A DNA stretch of 64,000 nt. It comes from Methanogranum sp963676045 (GTDB lineage Archaea; Thermoplasmatota; Thermoplasmata; Methanomassiliicoccales; Methanomethylophilaceae). Positions 34,768 to 44,440 of this stretch are shown one piece after another. Below the pieces are notes generated by a model, which was not told the origin of the DNA, made no database searches, and saw nothing but the letters and a program-made list of their open reading frames with translations. The translations under genes and the position numbers were made by a program. Each line of letters opens with the position of its first letter. The stretch's first letter is position 1. The stretch covers positions 744,001 to 808,000 of the forward strand of contig OY780938.1 in assembly GCA_963676045.1 (NCBI GenBank). The letters are read 5' to 3'.

Positions 34768-36258
34768 TTACTGGCCTGCAAGGAATGCTTTGTCAGCCTT
34801 TGTTACTATGGCTTCCATTGCCTTTGCCTTGTCTGCGGGTATCGGCTCCACTTTGTGGTGCTTCATGACGTCGACGACGATATCGTGCGCAACATCTACC
34901 GCTGCCTTTGATCCTGCGGCTTTCCAATCTCCGATCATGAATCTGTCGAATATGAGGGGGTCAGATGCCAACTCGATGTTGTTCATCGTGGTGGGGTGTC
35001 CGATGAAGTCGTTTCCGACTCCGATCTCTTTGATGGCTGGAACTGCAAGGGTCTCATCGGTGACGACGACTCCTTCCATTGCTTTCCTCTCCATTGCGAT
35101 TATATCATTGTCTATTACCAGTTGTTCAAGCGAGAACGTTACACCAAGCTCAAGCATTCCAGATCCGTAGATCGTGTTGGCTCCGGCCATTGCTGGGAGA
35201 AGGGATGTGATCGTCTTCTCGTGGGCAGCCTGGGAGTCAGGAACCTTGGCGTCAGTCTACATACCGGCAACGTAAACGGGCAGTCCGTAGTACTGTCCGA
35301 GTTTCGCAACAGCCGCGCTGATTACTCCGAGTTCGGGTGATCCAACAGGTGCTGTTCCTCTCTTGAGATCGAATGTTGTGGTCGAGGATCCGTACCATAC
35401 GGATGCTCCTGGCTTTGCGATCTGTGCGAGAACTATTCCTGCGAGTACCTCTGCGTTGTGTGTAACGAGGGTTCCTGCGAGGAAGACCGATGATGATCCG
35501 CCTGCCATAGCCATCGAGAGAACGTTGACCGGTATTCCGTACCTTGCTCCCTGTATGATGACCTGTGCTGCGTTGTGGCTGAGCTCCAATGGTGATGTGG
35601 GGCATACCAACATGGACATTATGGGCCTGTTGCGTGCCATCTCCTCATCTCCACCGTAGTAGGCCTTCAGCATCTCCCAGTAGTATTTCACGTGGGCTGC
35701 GACGGGGTCGATGTGGTGGAAGTGCTTCACTGTGTTGGCAATGGATATGTACATCTCGTGTACATCTTCTGCTCCTTTTCCTGCCCAGTCCCTTGCGGAG
35801 ACTGGAAGTGAGAAGTAGCTGATTCCATCTGCCCAGTCGCAGAGCTTTGCAACCTGTGCAAGGTCTGCGCTTGTGGAGTCACGTGTCTCGTATTTTCCGT
35901 TTCCAAGGTAGTTACATACCTGGATACCTGTTCCGAAGCAGGTGTAGTGGACACGGCCTTTCCATGACTGGTCTATTGTGTGCTCGTCATCCCTTCCGTA
36001 AAGGTAGAAGGTCTTTGGTGCACTTGCGAGTGCTTTGTTGATCAGGAAATCTGGGATCTTGACCATCCTTGTCTTAAAGTTGACCTCGCAGCCAGCTTCT
36101 TTGAAGAGTTTCAATCCCTCTTCGTCAGAGACCTGGACTCCGTATGTTCCCAGTACATCCCTTGTTGCACGGTCGATAGCCTCAATTCCATCATCCGAGA
36201 ACAACTCAAGTTTCATACCCTGAACTATGTTCTTTCCAGGATACTGTATTTGTTTCAT
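34768..36258 (-). CDS. mttB: Trimethylamine methyltransferase MttB (in-frame amber, Pyl334)
   Basis: A 496-aa protein when TAG at 35257-35259 is read as pyrrolysine, residue 334, the same position as in Methanosarcina barkeri MttB. It transfers one methyl from trimethylamine to MttC. The residues before the amber codon (YGLPVYVAGM) and the conserved C-terminal half confirm a single protein, not two genes. Homologues lacking Pyl act on other quaternary amines such as glycine betaine; the amber codon argues for trimethylamine. It starts 22 bases after the mtbB stop. Confidence 0.97.
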
Positions 36259-36280
36259 TTTTCTTCCTCCTTTATTTTTC

Positions 36281-37684
36281 TTACTTCTTCAACATTCCTC
36301 TGAATTTCTCGCAGCTGTTGATCTTGATACCGAGCAAATGCTCAATATTCATCTTGGCGGCGATTCCTCTTGGCGCTCCGGGCAATCCAGTGACTACACC
36401 GATCTTGAGCTCTTCCCTGAGTTCCCTCATGATGTATTCATCGGCTATGTCCAATGTTGAAAGACCGAGCTTCTTTGCAACGTACTCCTTCGCCTTGTCG
36501 ATCTTCATGTCTTTGGAATACTCCATCCTGGCGACGAGGTCACCAGCTGTTCTTATTCCACCCATTCCTGAGGCCATAAAGTGGGGGACTGCCATACCGG
36601 CGGTGTCTCCCACCCCGACCTATACACCATCGACATGGGCGATCTCGACCATTGCCTTGTTGCACCTTGTGACTGCGTCAATAGGTGCTGTCTCGCACAT
36701 CGGAATTCCTCCGACTCCCATTCCCATGTTGACATGTACGGGTATGCTTGACTGTTTGGTACATTCTTTTACGAATGTTACTGAACGAGCTAGGTTCCAT
36801 GCAAGGCTCCTGCTCGTGTTCGTGTTGACGACGGCTCCGAAAACGTTGGCTCCTGCCTTTGCCGCCATCTTACACTGCTGGTGAGGGTAGAGACCTGCGA
36901 CGATGTCTCCCTCGAACTCTATCATTCCGTGGATTCCCATGACCGATTCTCCGGCCATTCCCACGTTGATGTATGCATTTGGACACTCTTTCCTCAATGC
37001 CTTCACACCGTTGAGTGTACCGACGCAATCTGCATCACCAGCGGATCCAGTTGTGTCGAAGTCGAATCCATCTGCACCCGCTGCCATGACCCTTGTTCCT
37101 ACGAACTCTATGTCCCTTGCGAGGTGCTCTGCTGCTTTCTCAGATGCTGCCATGGATTCCTCGATCTTGAACTCCCTCATGAGGTCTGCGGGGTTTCCAT
37201 ATGGTCCGTCTGGAGCATAGTAAAGACCCATGTTTGGCATCGCACCGTAGAAATATGGTGCGACAATCTCATTCTGGATCTCTTCCATCGCCTGCATCTC
37301 GGTTGATATGACTGGCTTGACTGGCTTGATACTGTAGTCAGCGTGAGCGAGTTCGAATGTATCCGCTCCGAGCGCCCTCTCATGCAAGAGTGCTGCCTCG
37401 AGCCTTCCCATATCGACACCGTTTCCGCTGTTTCCATTGTCGCCAGTGAAGTCGAGCTGACCGATATCGTATGTGAGCACGACCTCTTTTCCGGGCTCCA
37501 CTCCGACCACTCTGTTCTTATCGGCTATGATCTCGAAGAGCTTCTCCAACTCGTTCGCATCGAGTGCTGGGATACTGCCCATGTCACATGCATCTGCCAT
37601 TCCGTCCTGAAGGTCTGCCATGATGTTATGCTTGCTCATCAAGACCCTCTTACCATCACCCATTCTTGTGTAGTACTCTGTCAT
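36281..37684 (-). CDS. mtbB: Dimethylamine methyltransferase MtbB (in-frame amber, Pyl355)
   Basis: A 467-aa protein when TAG at 36620-36622 is decoded as pyrrolysine (residue 355; 356 in Methanosarcina barkeri). It moves a methyl from dimethylamine to MtbC. The N-terminus (YYTRMGDGKRVLMSKHN) and the amber context VDGV-O-VGVGDTAGMAVPH are typical. It lies 12 bases after mtbC, in the mtbC-mtbB-mttB-mttC run. Confidence 0.97.
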
Positions 37685-37696
37685 AAGATCCCTCGA

Positions 37697-38332
37697 TTAC
37701 AATGCTTTGACCTTTCTTGTGGTCTCTGATGCAGTCTCACCGTAGATGTCGGCTCCGATCTTGTCGGCATAAGCCTGTGTAACAGGTGCTCCTCCGACCA
37801 ATACTACTACCTTGTCACGGATACCTTCTGCTTTCATGATCTCGATGATATCCTTCTGCACCGTCATCGTGGTCGTCATAAGTGCTGACATTCCACAGTA
37901 TGTGCATCCGCCCTTTACCTCATCGATAAATTGCTTCTTTGGTACATCGCGGCCAAGGTCGTGGACATCAAAACCGGCACACTGGAGCATCGTCGAGCAG
38001 ATCGACTTTCCGATGTCGTGGACATCTCCTTCGACTGTTCCCATGACGACTGAGGACTTCTTCTTAGCTACCGTTCCAGATGCACGCATCTCAGGTTCAA
38101 GGACCTCCATCGCACTCTTCATTCCAGCAGCTGCGCTCAGAACATGTGGAAGGAACAATTTTCCCCTCTCAAAGAGGACACCTACATCCGTCATCCCGTC
38201 TCCAAGGGCGTTGATGATTTCTTCAGGCTTCATTCCGGCCTTCCTTGCTGCATCGACGGCTGCCTGGATTCCAGGTACCTTGTATGCTATCATTGCATCA
38301 TGCAATGCTTTTTTCTCGTTCTCGTGTGCCAT
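37697..38332 (-). CDS. mtbC: Dimethylamine corrinoid protein MtbC
   Basis: A 211-aa corrinoid protein with helical cap, DxHxxG (D103, H105 in EGDVHDIGKS), and GMSALMTTTM and GGAPVTQAYADKIGAD loops. It is the first gene of the di/trimethylamine operon and the partner of the adjacent MtbB. A TATA box and leader lie upstream. Confidence 0.94.
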   Translation of the reverse strand: MAHENEKKALHDAMIAYKVPGIQAAVDAARKAGMKPEEIINALGDGMTDVGVLFERGKLFLPHVLSAAAGMKSAMEVLEPEMRASGTVAKKKSSVVMGTVEGDVHDIGKSICSTMLQCAGFDVHDLGRDVPKKQFIDEVKGGCTYCGMSALMTTTMTVQKDIIEIMKAEGIRDKVVVLVGGAPVTQAYADKIGADIYGETASETTRKVKAL

Positions 38333-38349
38333 TTTCTCTCCCTCTTAGC

Positions 38350-38416
38350 CGGACGGAGCTATACTCTAGTCCGACCGTTGGAAAGAAAAAGGCGTTATCA
38401 GATATAAAAAGATAAC
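38350..38416 (-). promoter_or_regulatory. Two hairpins in the mtbC leader
   Basis: GTTATC (complement 38416-38411) pairs with GATAAC (38399-38394), and CGGAC (38373-38369) pairs with GTCCG (38354-38350), each with an 11-14 base loop, between the TATA box and the mtbC ATG. They may protect or regulate the messenger. They share no obvious sequence with the mtmC leader. Confidence 0.3.
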
Positions 38417-38432
38417 CTATGGTTAATAGAAA

Positions 38433-38444
38433 CTATTATATACT
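38433..38444 (-). promoter_or_regulatory. TATA box of the mtbC operon
   Basis: AGTATATAATAG on the minus strand lies about 100 bases before the mtbC ATG. It implies a leader of about 75-80 bases that contains the two hairpins at 38350-38416. Confidence 0.5.
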
Positions 38445-38684
38445 GATGTGTAAAAAATAACGTCTAAATTCGTGTTTTCAATATCACATATTTAAATGTA
38501 TTGTTTTGGAATGAATTCAATATTGTAAGAAAAACATCCAACAATATGTACCAATATTCACCCATACTATGCTGGCTATTCACTACATAACATGTCTGGA
38601 CGATTGATATAAATATTATGAAAGAACGAAATCAAATTGCATTAGATGGAAAACAATCAAGTATCATATCCTCAATTATGAAAT

Positions 38685-40097
38685 ATGGATAAAGAAAAGA
38701 CCCCAGGCCAAGAGTTGGAAGAGAAACTTTTGGTCAAACCGAAGACACTGGGAGAAATCGACAACTCTATGTTGGAAGAAGCCCAGAAGTTCTGTGAAGG
38801 TTACAAAAAATTCCTTTGCTATAAGACAGAACGCGAGGTCGTTGACAATACACTGCCCTTATTGAAAAATAAAGGATATGTAGAATATGAACTTGGTAAA
38901 AAGTACAAACCAGGTGAAAAATTCTACTTGAACAACCGTGGCAAGAACCTGATCATGGTTACTTTGGGAAAGAGGCCTGTTGCAGACGGCCTCAGGATCG
39001 GAGTCGCACACACCGACAGCCCGAGGCTGGACTTCAAACCCAACCCCCTTTACGAAGATGGAAGCATGGCGTACTTCAAGACCCATTATTATGGTGGAAT
39101 AAAGAAGTATCAATGGACTGCCATTCCCCTATCGTTGCACGGCGTCATAACATTGAACAGTGGTAAAACTGTGAAGATAAACATAGGAGAAGAGGAGAAT
39201 GACCCTCTTCTTTGCATAACTGACCTATTGCCACATCTAGCAAGGGACCAAATGCAGAAACCAGCGAACAAGCTAGTCGATGCTGAACAACTGAACATAC
39301 TGATAGGTTGCTGGCCATATAAAGATGAGAAGGTATCCGCCAAAGTGAAGCTCAACATCATGAACATACTTTCTGAGAAATACGGTATTGTTGAAAGGGA
39401 TTTCCTGTCAGCAGAAATCTGTGCTGTACCTGCATTCAAACCTTGTGACATTGGACTGGACAGGTCCATGGTCGGAGGATATGGACAGGATGACAGTGTT
39501 TGCGCATACGCAGAACTGATGGCCGAACTGGATACCAAAGACCCTGAGTTCACAACTGTGACAGTATTCATCGACAAGGAAGAGACGGGGTCCGATGGAG
39601 TGACTGGAATGAGGTCGTTCATGTTCAGGGACTTCATAGAGGATTTCGTTTCTGCATACGGATTGCAGGTCCGCCATGTCATGAGAAGGTCCATGTGCCT
39701 ATCTTGCGATGTGAACGCCGCTGTTGATCCGGCATGGCCAGAGGTGTTTGAGATGAACAACTGTTCATTCCTCAACCGCGGACCTGTCGTCTCAAAATAC
39801 ACAGGAAGCGGCGGAAAATACTCCACAAACGATGCTTCAGCAGAAACCATGGGTTTCCTGAAGAAGATACTGGACGAATCGAACATACCTTGGCAGGTCG
39901 GAGAACTTGGAAAGACCGATGTCGGAGGCGGAGGCACCATCGCATCCGAGATCTCGCTTCATAACCTGGACACCGTGGACATGGGCGTACCTGTGCTTTC
40001 CATGCATGCACCGATGGAAATAACATCCAAGGCGGATGTCCTCATGCTGTACAAAGCGATATATGCGTTCTACAACAGCAAGAATGTCAAACCTTGA
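38685..40097 (+). CDS. M18-family aminopeptidase
   Basis: A 470-aa zinc aminopeptidase of the M18 (aspartyl aminopeptidase, yeast Lap4) family. Metal and catalytic motifs are visible: VAHTDSPRL (about residues 108-116), GGYGQDDSV, DKEETGSDG with the metal/general-base Glu, and SMHAPME near the C-terminus. Cytosolic peptide turnover is the usual role. No Shine-Dalgarno precedes ATG 38685. It converges with the UbiE-like gene across a strong hairpin. Confidence 0.92.
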   Translation: MDKEKTPGQELEEKLLVKPKTLGEIDNSMLEEAQKFCEGYKKFLCYKTEREVVDNTLPLLKNKGYVEYELGKKYKPGEKFYLNNRGKNLIMVTLGKRPVADGLRIGVAHTDSPRLDFKPNPLYEDGSMAYFKTHYYGGIKKYQWTAIPLSLHGVITLNSGKTVKINIGEEENDPLLCITDLLPHLARDQMQKPANKLVDAEQLNILIGCWPYKDEKVSAKVKLNIMNILSEKYGIVERDFLSAEICAVPAFKPCDIGLDRSMVGGYGQDDSVCAYAELMAELDTKDPEFTTVTVFIDKEETGSDGVTGMRSFMFRDFIEDFVSAYGLQVRHVMRRSMCLSCDVNAAVDPAWPEVFEMNNCSFLNRGPVVSKYTGSGGKYSTNDASAETMGFLKKILDESNIPWQVGELGKTDVGGGGTIASEISLHNLDTVDMGVPVLSMHAPMEITSKADVLMLYKAIYAFYNSKNVKP

Positions 40098-40104
40098 TTG
40101 AAAA

Positions 40105-40128
40105 TACCGCCGCTTTTATGCGGCGGTA
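40105..40128. terminator. Bidirectional hairpin terminator
   Basis: TACCGCCGC-TTTTAT-GCGGCGGTA is a perfect 9-bp stem. AAAATCATTTTT follows on the plus strand and TTTTC follows on the minus strand. It lies between the convergent peptidase and ubiE-like genes. Confidence 0.75.
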
Positions 40129-40132
40129 AAAA

Positions 40133-40885
40133 TCATTTTTCCCCATAATATATATTCACAGCACTGAAATTCTTACTGTAATATCTGGCATTCTTGAATC
40201 CAGCCTTTTTGAACTTCTCCACCATATCGTTGCCGTGCGGGAATCCCTCTACGGAAGAGGTCAACCAATCATAGGCAGGCTGCTTTCCATCGATACTCTT
40301 CCCCTTATCGTACCTGCGGGCTATCTTCGTGACCCTGTGTTTTATGTAAAGCTCATAGAAATAGCGTATTACTCTGTTATCTGGTTTGGCCAGATCCGCC
40401 ACGACCACCTTTCCGCCGGGAGAAAGTATCCTGTACATCTCATCTATGGCCTTCTGAACATCGCAGACATTCCTGAGCATGTAACCTGATGTGACTACAT
40501 CGAATGACCCGTCATCATACTTCATGTCCAAAGCATCGCCCACTTCGAAGATTACCGCCTTTGGGAGCTGCTTCGAAGTCATCTTCTTCTCTGCCAATTC
40601 CAACATCTTTGGAGTTATATCCACGCCGATGACGCTCCCTTCAACACCGGCCTCCAGGGCGATCATGAATGCTATCTCCCCTGTACCAGTACCTATATCG
40701 ATGCATCTCTTGCCTCTTATAGGTTGGACCTTCTTGAGCATGAATTTGTGCCATCCGGTGACCATTCCCATGGTCATGATGTCATTCATCTCATCGTAAT
40801 AGTCCGCTATCTCGGTGAAAACGTCCTTTACGTACTCTTCCTTTCCTTCGAACTGCGTCCCATTCGATTTTATCTCATCCGTCAT
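40133..40885 (-). CDS. UbiE/MenG-family class I methyltransferase
   Basis: A 250-aa SAM-dependent C-methyltransferase. Motif I CIDIGTGTGEIAF (about residues 60-72), GVDITPKML and the UbiE-type MTSGYMLRNVCD-like segment (here VTSGYMLRNVCD) are visible. Family members methylate the ring of demethylmenaquinone or related prenylated compounds. It is downstream of a MenA-like prenyltransferase with 13 bases between, so the pair probably prenylates and then methylates one aromatic substrate. Which lipid this is remains unknown. Confidence 0.88.
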   Translation of the reverse strand: MTDEIKSNGTQFEGKEEYVKDVFTEIADYYDEMNDIMTMGMVTGWHKFMLKKVQPIRGKRCIDIGTGTGEIAFMIALEAGVEGSVIGVDITPKMLELAEKKMTSKQLPKAVIFEVGDALDMKYDDGSFDVVTSGYMLRNVCDVQKAIDEMYRILSPGGKVVVADLAKPDNRVIRYFYELYIKHRVTKIARRYDKGKSIDGKQPAYDWLTSSVEGFPHGNDMVEKFKKAGFKNARYYSKNFSAVNIYYGEK

Positions 40886-40898
40886 CGAAGATCACATC

Positions 40899-41804
40899 TC
40901 AGATTAATGCATACTCCAATAAGTATCCTATCACGAACAATACGCCGAAATGCCAGTTTAATTTGAATGATAGGGGCACAAGCAATCTGTTGCATTTTTG
41001 ATCCGAAGGTGCCTTCTTCGTATTCAAGAATAACAGGTATAGATCAAATAGTGCCAGGAATGCGATCGCACATGTCCATGGGACTACACCGAAAAGTATG
41101 ATCAGAACGAGTATCGGGAAGGATATGGAATTCAAGATCAAGTATAAACGCATGCTATTGGAATATGAGAGATGTCCAGACAATGTACCTACATTTGAAC
41201 TCTTGTCCTCGTAATAGTCCCTGGTCTCATTGCCACTCAAGACTGCGGTGATCATGAATGCGTTGGGCAAGGATGCCAGCACCACTTCCCAAGAATATCC
41301 TCCGGTAAGGACAAGATATGTACCTATCGGCATTAGTATCCCCATGAGTATGAAAACTCCGATAAGGCCCATCGCATGATATTTGTAAGATACACCTATC
41401 GTGTAAAGGGCTGCCCCTCCGATACCGATGATGCCTATTATCAATATCTGCCATCCTGCATACCATATGAAGACCAATCCTAGTAATGCCGTGATGCCCA
41501 AACAAGCCAGGCCCATCATCAATATCTGTTTTGGTTTCATCATTCCAGATACAAGTTCAGGAGAACGCGTGTGATTCTCCTCTGTATCGGTTCCTTTCAC
41601 ATAATCTCCATATGTGTTCAAGAGATTGGCAGCCGACTGGAGAAGACATCCACCCAGCACAATGAGGATGAATACCCACCAACAGAAATGACCGTCCTTC
41701 CATGCAATGACACCTCCGATAAGCACCGGTATCACGGCTCCGTGCAGTGTCCACGGTCTGAACGCGTTGTACCATCCTGCCTTGACAGGTTTTACATCCC
41801 TCAT
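40899..41804 (-). CDS. UbiA-superfamily prenyltransferase, MenA-like
   Basis: A 301-aa membrane enzyme with about eight or nine hydrophobic segments. The first aspartate motif NLLNTYGDYVKGTD (about residues 61-74) has the spacing of MenA, and the second is ETRDYYEDKSS. MenA attaches polyprenyl chains to an aromatic acid. Archaeal relatives also make ether lipids (DGGGP synthase), but the motif and the UbiE partner favour a quinone-like or phenazine-like product. The activity is inferred. Confidence 0.85.
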   Translation of the reverse strand: MRDVKPVKAGWYNAFRPWTLHGAVIPVLIGGVIAWKDGHFCWWVFILIVLGGCLLQSAANLLNTYGDYVKGTDTEENHTRSPELVSGMMKPKQILMMGLACLGITALLGLVFIWYAGWQILIIGIIGIGGAALYTIGVSYKYHAMGLIGVFILMGILMPIGTYLVLTGGYSWEVVLASLPNAFMITAVLSGNETRDYYEDKSSNVGTLSGHLSYSNSMRLYLILNSISFPILVLIILFGVVPWTCAIAFLALFDLYLLFLNTKKAPSDQKCNRLLVPLSFKLNWHFGVLFVIGYLLEYALI

Positions 41805-41887
41805 GCAATCAGCTAACTCGAAGATATTATTATATTATTTCTTAAGGACACCAACTGTTTAATTAAGGGTTCAACATTTCAGCCTTC

Positions 41888-42862
41888 ATGAAAATAAAGA
41901 CCCTACTTTGTAGCAGTGCCTTTATGATGGCAACAGCACTCATATTGTCGCTGATAACGAATTTCTCAGGTCTATTTCCGTCGGATATCCTTGACTCGAA
42001 AACCTGCAGTCGCATAACGATACTGCTTTTAGCCGCTATGATGACCATCTCGCTTTCCAGGATCACCAGCAATAATCTTAGACCGGACAAAGCGATAATA
42101 AGGTCACTCATCCTTGGTATGTTCGTCGCCTCGGCTATACCGATAATCGGATATCTTTTACTCAAAGATGGGCAATACTCCAATTATGCTGTAGGCTGGG
42201 TCTTTGTTGCTGCAACACCTTTCGCTGCATCCGTTGCACCTTTATCATTCATTCTGCGCGGAGACATGGAACATGCCTGCAGATCTACCATCTACATCTA
42301 CATCATATCCTTGGTATGGATACCGTTCATCATCTACATCCTCATCGGAAAGATCGTCGATATGCAGGACGTCATAATAACTGTCATCGAGGTCATAGCC
42401 GTACCTTTGATACTGTCCAGATTCCTTACTAAGGTCAAGATACCGAAAGATGTTATGGCGATAACCCTCAACTCGATAATCGCCTTCTTGGTCTGGTTGT
42501 CCGTAAGCGGGACCAATTTCAAAGGTCTCGGAGTGACCATATTCGTACTTTTCGCCATAATAGCCGTATGTAGGACGTTCTTACTTGGAAACGCTGTGGA
42601 ATTCATAGAAAGGAAGAAGGGCATACATTGGAACCAAAGAGTCACGGACATACTTGTGACATCCTATAAGAATAAAGGTATCGCGATAGCCCTCTGTGTA
42701 TCGGTTCTATCGGGACCGATGATAGGTTATGCGATGGTCGCTATAACCGTATCTGTGATAATTGAGACGTGCTGGGTCATATTCATGGACTCGGTTCTGT
42801 TCTCGAGGAGAAGAATGAAGAAGGAACTTATCAGGGAAGGATCAGAAGTCGTCGATCTTTGA
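41888..42862 (+). CDS. BASS-family (bile acid:Na+ symporter-like) membrane transporter
   Basis: A 324-aa protein with about nine or ten hydrophobic segments and a two-repeat layout like BASS/ASBT proteins (FVAATPFAASVAPLS in the first crossover region). Prokaryotic members carry organic anions such as pantoate, pyruvate or keto acids with sodium. The substrate here is unknown. It converges with the DUF1848 gene and overlaps it by 21 bases. Confidence 0.7.
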   Translation: MKIKTLLCSSAFMMATALILSLITNFSGLFPSDILDSKTCSRITILLLAAMMTISLSRITSNNLRPDKAIIRSLILGMFVASAIPIIGYLLLKDGQYSNYAVGWVFVAATPFAASVAPLSFILRGDMEHACRSTIYIYIISLVWIPFIIYILIGKIVDMQDVIITVIEVIAVPLILSRFLTKVKIPKDVMAITLNSIIAFLVWLSVSGTNFKGLGVTIFVLFAIIAVCRTFLLGNAVEFIERKKGIHWNQRVTDILVTSYKNKGIAIALCVSVLSGPMIGYAMVAITVSVIIETCWVIFMDSVLFSRRRMKKELIREGSEVVDL

Positions 42863-43765
42863 TACTTCCCTGCTGGATAGTTCGACTATCCTATCATCTT
42901 TACTAATCTCCCCCCATAGTATCTCACTATGGGGGTCATAGATCTTGGATGCCCGCGATCCAGAATTATCGCTATTCGCATAACAATATATGCAGTCATG
43001 CGCACAGGTATCATATGCTCCGATGTCTATGTTCTTCACACATCTGCAACCCTCTCTCAACGGTCTAGACATGTCCTCGAATGGTATGCCGAGGGCACGC
43101 ATGTTGCCTCTGTCTATGCAACCCCTAGGTTCGATGCCGAATTTGGAGAGGTCGCGATTGGCACAGCAATAACTAAGGTCCATGCCATACTTGGAGGCTA
43201 TTGGCGCCATCATCTCTGCCATTGAATCCTTCTCTTTGTTGGTTATGCTCCTTACAATACCAGAATCCGAGAATCTTCCTAATTTTCCATACATGTCGAT
43301 GAAACTGAAAGTGCACCTGTTCGTATATCCTTCGAGTTCCTTGCATAATAGCTCGAACTTCCTTCTATGGTAATCAAGGTCCAACTTGTTGTTGAATATT
43401 ATTGGATCGTATCTCCATATCATGCGGTCTTTCCCAATCTTGTCGGATATCTGCTTGAATGCGTCTGCGACATCTGCCTTAAATGATATGCCTGGCTCTA
43501 TATCCTTTCCATAAGGGGTCAATGTGATCTGGAATGTGTACATGTAACCCATCGAGCCTATCTCCTTCAGATAGGGTATCATCGGCCTTGGGTCCTTACT
43601 TATGAAAACGATGCAGTCCACATTCCTACGATTTAGGTCTACTTTATAAACGACATCCTTTGCTACAGGATTTCGAACGAGAACATATCCTGCGCGGAGT
43701 CTGTTGATCATCCATTCCGAATGGAATGCAGGTATGTCCGTCCTTCTGCTAGCACAGATGATCAT
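42842..43765 (-). CDS. DUF1848 protein with CxxxCxxC Fe-S motif
   Basis: A 307-aa protein. It starts MIICASRRTDIPAFHSEW and ends with CAHDCIYCYAN (about residues 255-265), a radical-SAM-like CxxxCxxC placed at the C-terminus, with further cysteines in CCAN and CRCVKN. These are DUF1848 features; the family is uncharacterised. I used ATG 43765; GTG 43771 is possible. The unusual C-terminal cysteine motif suggests a [4Fe-4S] enzyme of unknown reaction. Confidence 0.8.
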   Translation of the reverse strand: MIICASRRTDIPAFHSEWMINRLRAGYVLVRNPVAKDVVYKVDLNRRNVDCIVFISKDPRPMIPYLKEIGSMGYMYTFQITLTPYGKDIEPGISFKADVADAFKQISDKIGKDRMIWRYDPIIFNNKLDLDYHRRKFELLCKELEGYTNRCTFSFIDMYGKLGRFSDSGIVRSITNKEKDSMAEMMAPIASKYGMDLSYCCANRDLSKFGIEPRGCIDRGNMRALGIPFEDMSRPLREGCRCVKNIDIGAYDTCAHDCIYCYANSDNSGSRASKIYDPHSEILWGEISKDDRIVELSSREVSKIDDF

Positions 43766-43843
43766 ATCCACTAGAATTGATGCGCACTCTTAAACTTTTA
43801 TTTAAAATTCCAGAATATGTCACTGTTCTTACTTAAAAAAAAT

Positions 43844-43888
43844 TCTAGATCCGCCAATCATTTTTTGTTTGAAAAAACAAGATCTAGA
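43844..43888. repeat. Inverted repeat in the DUF1848-ogt intergenic region
   Basis: TCTAGATC (43844-43851) and GATCTAGA (43881-43888) flank an inner TTTTTT/AAAAAA stem, forming one long imperfect hairpin between divergent genes. It may be an operator or a remnant. No transposase is near. Confidence 0.4.
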
Positions 43889-43975
43889 TCAGATGCCGAA
43901 TGGCATTGCCATTATTTGCCATTATCCAATAAAGAATAGTAGAAAATAAGTAGGGTGTTTCCCTTTCCAATAATC

Positions 43976-44440
43976 ATGGTCTGCGGTATACATACTTACA
44001 TGACCGTAATCGGAATGATAAGCATATCCGACGACGGAGAAGGGAACATCAATGGACTCTATCTCCCTAACTGCAATCTGCCTACGATGAAGGACAGGAC
44101 ATCGGATATACTCGATGAGGCAGCAGGACAAATAGAGGATTATTTCTCAGGCAAGAGGAAATCATTCGATCTTCCATTGGCATATGGTGGCACTGAATTC
44201 CAGATGGCCGTTTGGAATGAATTGCTTAGGATACCCTATGGTGAGAATAGGACCTATTCTGAGCTAGCTATATCCATCGATAGGAAGAATTCCTATCGTG
44301 CTGTTGGCAATGCCTGCAAATCAAATCCGATACCTATAATCATACCCTGTCATAGGGTGATCAGCTCCAATGGTGTTGGCATGGGTTATGTGGGCGGTTC
44401 TATTCTGAAAAAGAGACTTTTGAATTTGGAGTCCAGATAA
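43976..44440 (+). CDS. ogt: Methylated-DNA-protein cysteine methyltransferase (Ogt)
   Basis: A suicide protein of about 154 aa that removes O6-alkyl groups from guanine. The acceptor cysteine is in IIPCHRV, preceded by the HTH/Asn-hinge segment YRAVGNACKSNP; FQMAVWNELLRIPYG marks the C-terminal domain. I chose ATG 43976; GTG 43955 and ATG 44000 are in frame. Its TAA shares a base with the AlkD start, so the two alkylation-repair genes are coupled. Confidence 0.93.
   Translation: MVCGIHTYMTVIGMISISDDGEGNINGLYLPNCNLPTMKDRTSDILDEAAGQIEDYFSGKRKSFDLPLAYGGTEFQMAVWNELLRIPYGENRTYSELAISIDRKNSYRAVGNACKSNPIPIIIPCHRVISSNGVGMGYVGGSILKKRLLNLESR

Larger units (their letters stand above)
38333..38684. other. 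352-base divergent intergenic region between mtbC and the M18 peptidase
   Basis: On the left it holds the mtbC leader and TATA box; on the right a TATA-like GATATAAATATT near 38606-38617 for the peptidase. An 11-codon upstream frame (ATG 38646 to TGA 38681) ends three bases before the peptidase ATG and could be a leader peptide or chance. The centre is A/T-rich with no gene visible. Confidence 0.5.

Noticed and set aside
28587..37684. mtmB1, mtmB2, mttB and mtbB as frameshifted or nonsense-broken pseudogenes
   Set aside because: Each is interrupted exactly once, by TAG at the known Pyl position, both halves are conserved in frame, and a full Pyl system is adjacent.
39110..39940. 276-codon minus-strand frame opposite the M18 peptidase
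   Set aside because: Antisense shadow of a clear enzyme with all catalytic motifs on the plus strand.
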